Origin: an uncultured Methanobrevibacter sp.
Lineage (GTDB): Archaea; Methanobacteriota; Methanobacteria; Methanobacteriales; Methanobacteriaceae
NCBI GenBank assembly: GCA_900320515.1
Contig: ONSJ01000004.1
Location: forward strand, 51,711-115,710
Length of the DNA stretch: 64,000 nucleotides
Reading direction: 5' to 3'
This document shows, piece after piece, positions 61,822 through 64,000 of the stretch; the stretch's first letter is position 1, and each line of letters begins with the position of its first letter. The notes beneath the pieces are model-generated. The model was given only the letters and a program-made list of their open reading frames with translations. It was not told where the DNA came from and searched no databases. The position numbers and the translations under genes were made by a program.

Positions 61822-62622
61822 ATGAATGAACACAACGGTTCAAGATTTGCACATATAACAAGAGCACATCCATGTTTCAATGAAAAAATGCACGATAAGG
61901 TCGGAAGAGCACATGTGCCGGTAGCACCAAAATGCAATATCTTTTGTAACTTCTGTACAAGAGACATTAACAATGAAGAGGACAGACCGGGTGTTGCAGG
62001 ATGCATTATGAAACCTGATGATGCAATTACTCATATTAATGACGTTACTGCAGATGGTCCTATTGCAGTTGTTGGAGTTGCAGGTCCTGGAGATTCACTT
62101 GCAAACGAAGAAACATTTGAATTCTTTGAAAAATTGGCAACAGAACAGCCGGATTTAATAAAGTGTATGAGTACAAACGGACTTTTGCTGCCAAAATATG
62201 CGGATAAACTTGCAGAGCTTGGTGTAAACTCCGTTACAGTTACAATCAATGCGGTTGATCCTGAAATTGCAGAAAAAATCTATTCATTCATCAAATATGA
62301 AGGCAAGGTTTACAAAGGTCGTGAAGCTGTTGAAATCCTAATCAAAAATCAGTTGGAAGGTGTTGAAAAGGCAGCTGCCAACGGATTGGTTGTTAAGGTA
62401 AACTCAGTTTTAATTCCTACAGTCAATGATGAGCACATTGTTGAAATTGCCCGTGAAGTTGAAAAACGCGGAGCGGCTTTAATGAATGTCCTGCCATTGA
62501 TTCCTTTAGGTAAAATGAAAGACCTTGAAAGACCTGACTGTATGATGATGGAATCTGTCAGGGAACAGGTTGAAGAGATTATTCCGGTATTTTTAGGAAT
62601 GACTCCACAAAGTCATTACTAA
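61822..62622 (+). CDS. NifB-like radical SAM protein
   Basis: A 266-residue radical SAM protein of the NifB family. 'HPCFNEKMHDKVGRAHVPVAP' type N-terminus (seen as 'ITRAHPCFNEKMHDKVGRAH') and 'CNIFCNFCTRD' match NifB, as do 'EDRPGVAGCIM', 'VVGVAGPGDSLAN' and 'CMSTNGLLLP'. The NifX-like C-terminal domain of some bacterial NifB is absent, as in archaeal forms. NifB builds the carbide-centred 8Fe-9S cluster. No nitrogenase gene is in the window; its place right after markers 3-6-5-15-17 suggests service to the methyl-coenzyme M reductase activation machinery. GAGGAG precedes ATG 61822. Confidence 0.88.
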   Translation: MNEHNGSRFAHITRAHPCFNEKMHDKVGRAHVPVAPKCNIFCNFCTRDINNEEDRPGVAGCIMKPDDAITHINDVTADGPIAVVGVAGPGDSLANEETFEFFEKLATEQPDLIKCMSTNGLLLPKYADKLAELGVNSVTVTINAVDPEIAEKIYSFIKYEGKVYKGREAVEILIKNQLEGVEKAAANGLVVKVNSVLIPTVNDEHIVEIAREVEKRGAALMNVLPLIPLGKMKDLERPDCMMMESVREQVEEIIPVFLGMTPQSHY

Positions 62623-62923
62623 ATTTACTTTTTTTTAGATATTGCTCGGTTACTGTCTGTTTTAAACATATTTAGAAAGTTTGCGTGATGTTTGAGTTTT
62701 AATTAGTTATATTTTAACTAATAACTATTTACTTTTCTTAAATAATTGTTTTTATATTTTGTTCATATGTGGTTTTAGATGTTTTTTCACTTTCTGATTC
62801 TAGTAAATAAATTTAATAGTTTTTAATGGGGTCAATTTTACGTGATGAGCTCAATTTTGTAGTAATTTAGAATATGAAGTGATAAAAATCTTTTTAAATA
62901 ATTGGGATTATACACTATATTTA
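62623..62923. other. Intergenic region before the DUF3800 gene
   Basis: About 300 A/T-rich bases with no convincing frame. TTAGTTA and TAACTAA near 62703-62721 could form a hairpin, and T-tracts near 62629 may end the NifB-like transcript. The last 20 bases, ATTATACACTATATTTA, resemble a TATA box very near the ATG at 62924. I see no terminal inverted repeats or target duplications that would mark the edge of a mobile element. Confidence 0.5.
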
Positions 62924-63547
62924 ATGAAATATATTTACATTGATGAAAGTGGTGATTTGGGGGATAAGTATTCCAGTTCCAAATATTTTGTTTTGGCAGC
63001 AATTGTGGTGAACAACCCTAAACATCTCAATAGGATAATTAAAGAAACTAAAAGAAAGTACTCTGATATTATAGGTAGGGATTTGGAAGTTAAGGGAAAT
63101 AAAACTGATCGTAATGTCCTCAAAAAGATATTGTGTAAGCTTGATAACGTTGATTATGAAGTTTTGGCAATATTTTTGGATAAACAAAATCGTTATAATG
63201 TTCCAGGTTTCTATAATCATAATGTATTATATGATATCTTGTCTTCTAAATTGGCTGAAAAAATTATTATAAATTCGCCAACAAATGTTATCGTGGACAA
63301 ATCTAAAAGTAAACATGAAGAAATACTTGTGTTTAATGAGAGATTTTCATCATGTCTTAATAATCCTGATAATTTTTCAGTAAATATAAATCATGCAAAT
63401 TCAATTAATTATAAAGGTTTACAAATTGCAGATATAATTGCATGGTCTATTTTTCAAAGTTTGGAACATGGTAATTCTGAATTTATTAATTTAATTAGAA
63501 ATATGGATGTTTCTGAAGTTTTTAAAAAGGTAGTAAAAATAGTATGA
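62924..63547 (+). CDS. DUF3800 domain protein
   Basis: A 207-residue protein of the DUF3800 family, a predicted RNase H-like nuclease fold. The N-terminal 'YIYIDESGDLGDKY' is the family signature: the Asp and Glu should bind metal, with further acidic residues in 'NVIVDKSKSKHEE' and 'LQIADIIAWSIF' near the end (the last matching the typical 'L..AD..a' element). I take ATG 62924; a GTG at 62879 is in frame without a ribosome binding site. A/T richness is somewhat higher than in neighbours. DUF3800 genes occur in mobile and accessory DNA, and often beside dedicated structured RNAs, as here. Confidence 0.85.
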   Translation: MKYIYIDESGDLGDKYSSSKYFVLAAIVVNNPKHLNRIIKETKRKYSDIIGRDLEVKGNKTDRNVLKKILCKLDNVDYEVLAIFLDKQNRYNVPGFYNHNVLYDILSSKLAEKIIINSPTNVIVDKSKSKHEEILVFNERFSSCLNNPDNFSVNINHANSINYKGLQIADIIAWSIFQSLEHGNSEFINLIRNMDVSEVFKKVVKIV

Positions 63548-63549
63548 GA

Positions 63550-63655
63550 GAATGAAGAACCTGCAGCCACCTAATAGACCTCCGGAATGTGATTCCGTGG
63601 AATGTCGCCACCAGCGGTGACAAGGACATGCAGGCTAAACCAGTAACTGGTTTTT
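63550..63655 (+). ncRNA. Structured RNA directly after the DUF3800 gene
   Basis: Starting two bases after the DUF3800 stop, about 105 bases of higher GC fold into several helices. An outer stem pairs CCTGCA (63560-63565) with TGCAGG (63629-63634). Hairpin 1 pairs CGGAAT (63583-63588) with ATTCCG (63592-63597) around GTG. Hairpin 2 pairs CACC (63609-63612) with GGTG (63616-63619) around AGC, extended by TGT with ACA. The terminator pairs AAACCAG (63637-63643) with CTGGTTT (63647-63653), followed by T residues. Several families of 'DUF3800 RNA motifs' have been described by comparative genomics; this may be one or a new one. The 5' end is inferred. Confidence 0.7.
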
Positions 63656-63893
63656 ACCTTCCAATCTTTCATATGATATGTAAGTATTTGGATGTATATA
63701 AACATTTCCATTAATTAATTTGAAATAATCATTTTTTTTAAAATTAGGTTTTTAAAATCGTTGTTTTAAGATAATACTATCTCTTTGATACTTTTTTATA
63801 ATGTTAAATAGAAAATTAGATAAAAATTAGTCGGTACAAACTTAAACTTGTTTTAAGCATTAATATTCATTTTAAATAAAAAATAAAGAAAAA

Positions 63894-64000
63894 TTAAGAT
63901 AGATTAAATCTTAATTTTCCAACTCCGTCATCAGTCACATTTAATTCGGAAGGCAATGGTGTAAGGCCTTTTATAAATGTCTTTCCCGCTTCGGCATCCA
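63894..64000 (-). CDS. C-terminal end of a minus-strand gene (partial)
   Basis: The frame is open from the right edge of the window down to a TAA at 63894. It encodes 34 residues including 'AGKTFIKGLTPLPSELN' and ending 'LRFNLS'. The codon use and the length of the open frame to the edge suggest a real gene, but I cannot identify the family from this fragment. The 238 bases between the RNA terminator and this stop are A/T-rich and hold nothing I can name. Confidence 0.5.
   Translation of the reverse strand, partial: DAEAGKTFIKGLTPLPSELNVTDDGVGKLRFNLS

Noticed and set aside
63550..63655. A tRNA, SRP RNA or RNase P RNA identity for the structured segment
   Set aside because: It has no cloverleaf, no SRP domain IV signature and no RNase P core sequence; its length is also wrong for SRP and RNase P RNA.
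62623..64000. An insertion sequence carrying the DUF3800 gene
   Set aside because: I saw no terminal inverted repeats, target duplications or transposase, so a mobile element cannot be claimed.

Overview
The window reads as chromosomal DNA of a low-GC methanogenic archaeon of the order Methanobacteriales, most likely Methanobrevibacter. This rests on a run of methanogenesis marker genes, methanofuran synthesis genes, archaeal lipid genes (carS and a Tes/MJ0619-type radical SAM enzyme), a thermosome, archaeal Nob1, Elp3 and Hel308, a large adhesin-like protein with GGAI repeats, and GGTGA-type ribosome binding sites. I did no database search, so names rest on recognised motifs and context.

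Layout. 0-11 kb: a partial ABC permease, a TMEM175-like channel, DUF2115, a 1119-residue adhesin-like protein, a nitroreductase, DUF2124, and a metal-responsive ArsR regulator with a zinc/cadmium P-type ATPase. 11-18.3 kb: a five-gene nickel/peptide-type ABC importer, a MATE exporter and a GNAT; the importer and the GNAT share a repeated GTAATACT-type motif. 18.4-28 kb: truA, a UDP-GlcNAc 2-epimerase, mfnD and mfnF, carS divergent from tes, hacB, a zinc-finger protein, mtaB, then a 34-codon histone fragment and tRNA-Val(GAC). 28-36 kb: deoC-like, elp3, PRC-barrel, DUF2098, hel308, a mini-thioredoxin, cbiD and DUF447. 35.9-36.9 kb: an accessory-looking kilobase with tiny ORFs and structured RNA. 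37-43.6 kb: glycosyltransferase, aroK, chorismate mutase, a truncated S17e gene, and lysC-dapA-dapB-asd. 43.7-53 kb: a coiled-coil repeat protein, thermosome, cbiZ, xseAB, PRC-barrel, pyrE, moaB, three winged-helix regulators and a 15-unit 11-bp tandem array. 53-62.6 kb: nob1, DUF2117, marker 2, DUF4013, a secreted nuclease, then markers 3-6-5-15-17 and a NifB-like radical SAM gene. 62.9-64 kb: a DUF3800 gene directly followed by a multi-hairpin RNA with its own terminator.

How the genes work together. Most are housekeeping for a hydrogenotrophic methanogen: nickel uptake for F430 and hydrogenases, methanofuran cofactor synthesis, methyl-coenzyme M reductase activation (markers plus NifB-like), corrinoid synthesis and salvage (cbiD, cbiZ), tetraether lipid synthesis, and the aspartate-family amino acid pathway. 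The parts most worth a second look are the DUF3800-RNA pair, the 11-bp array beside the regulators, the tiny-ORF/RNA block at 36.3-36.9 kb, and the two 34-codon truncated versions of universally conserved archaeal proteins (histone and S17e).
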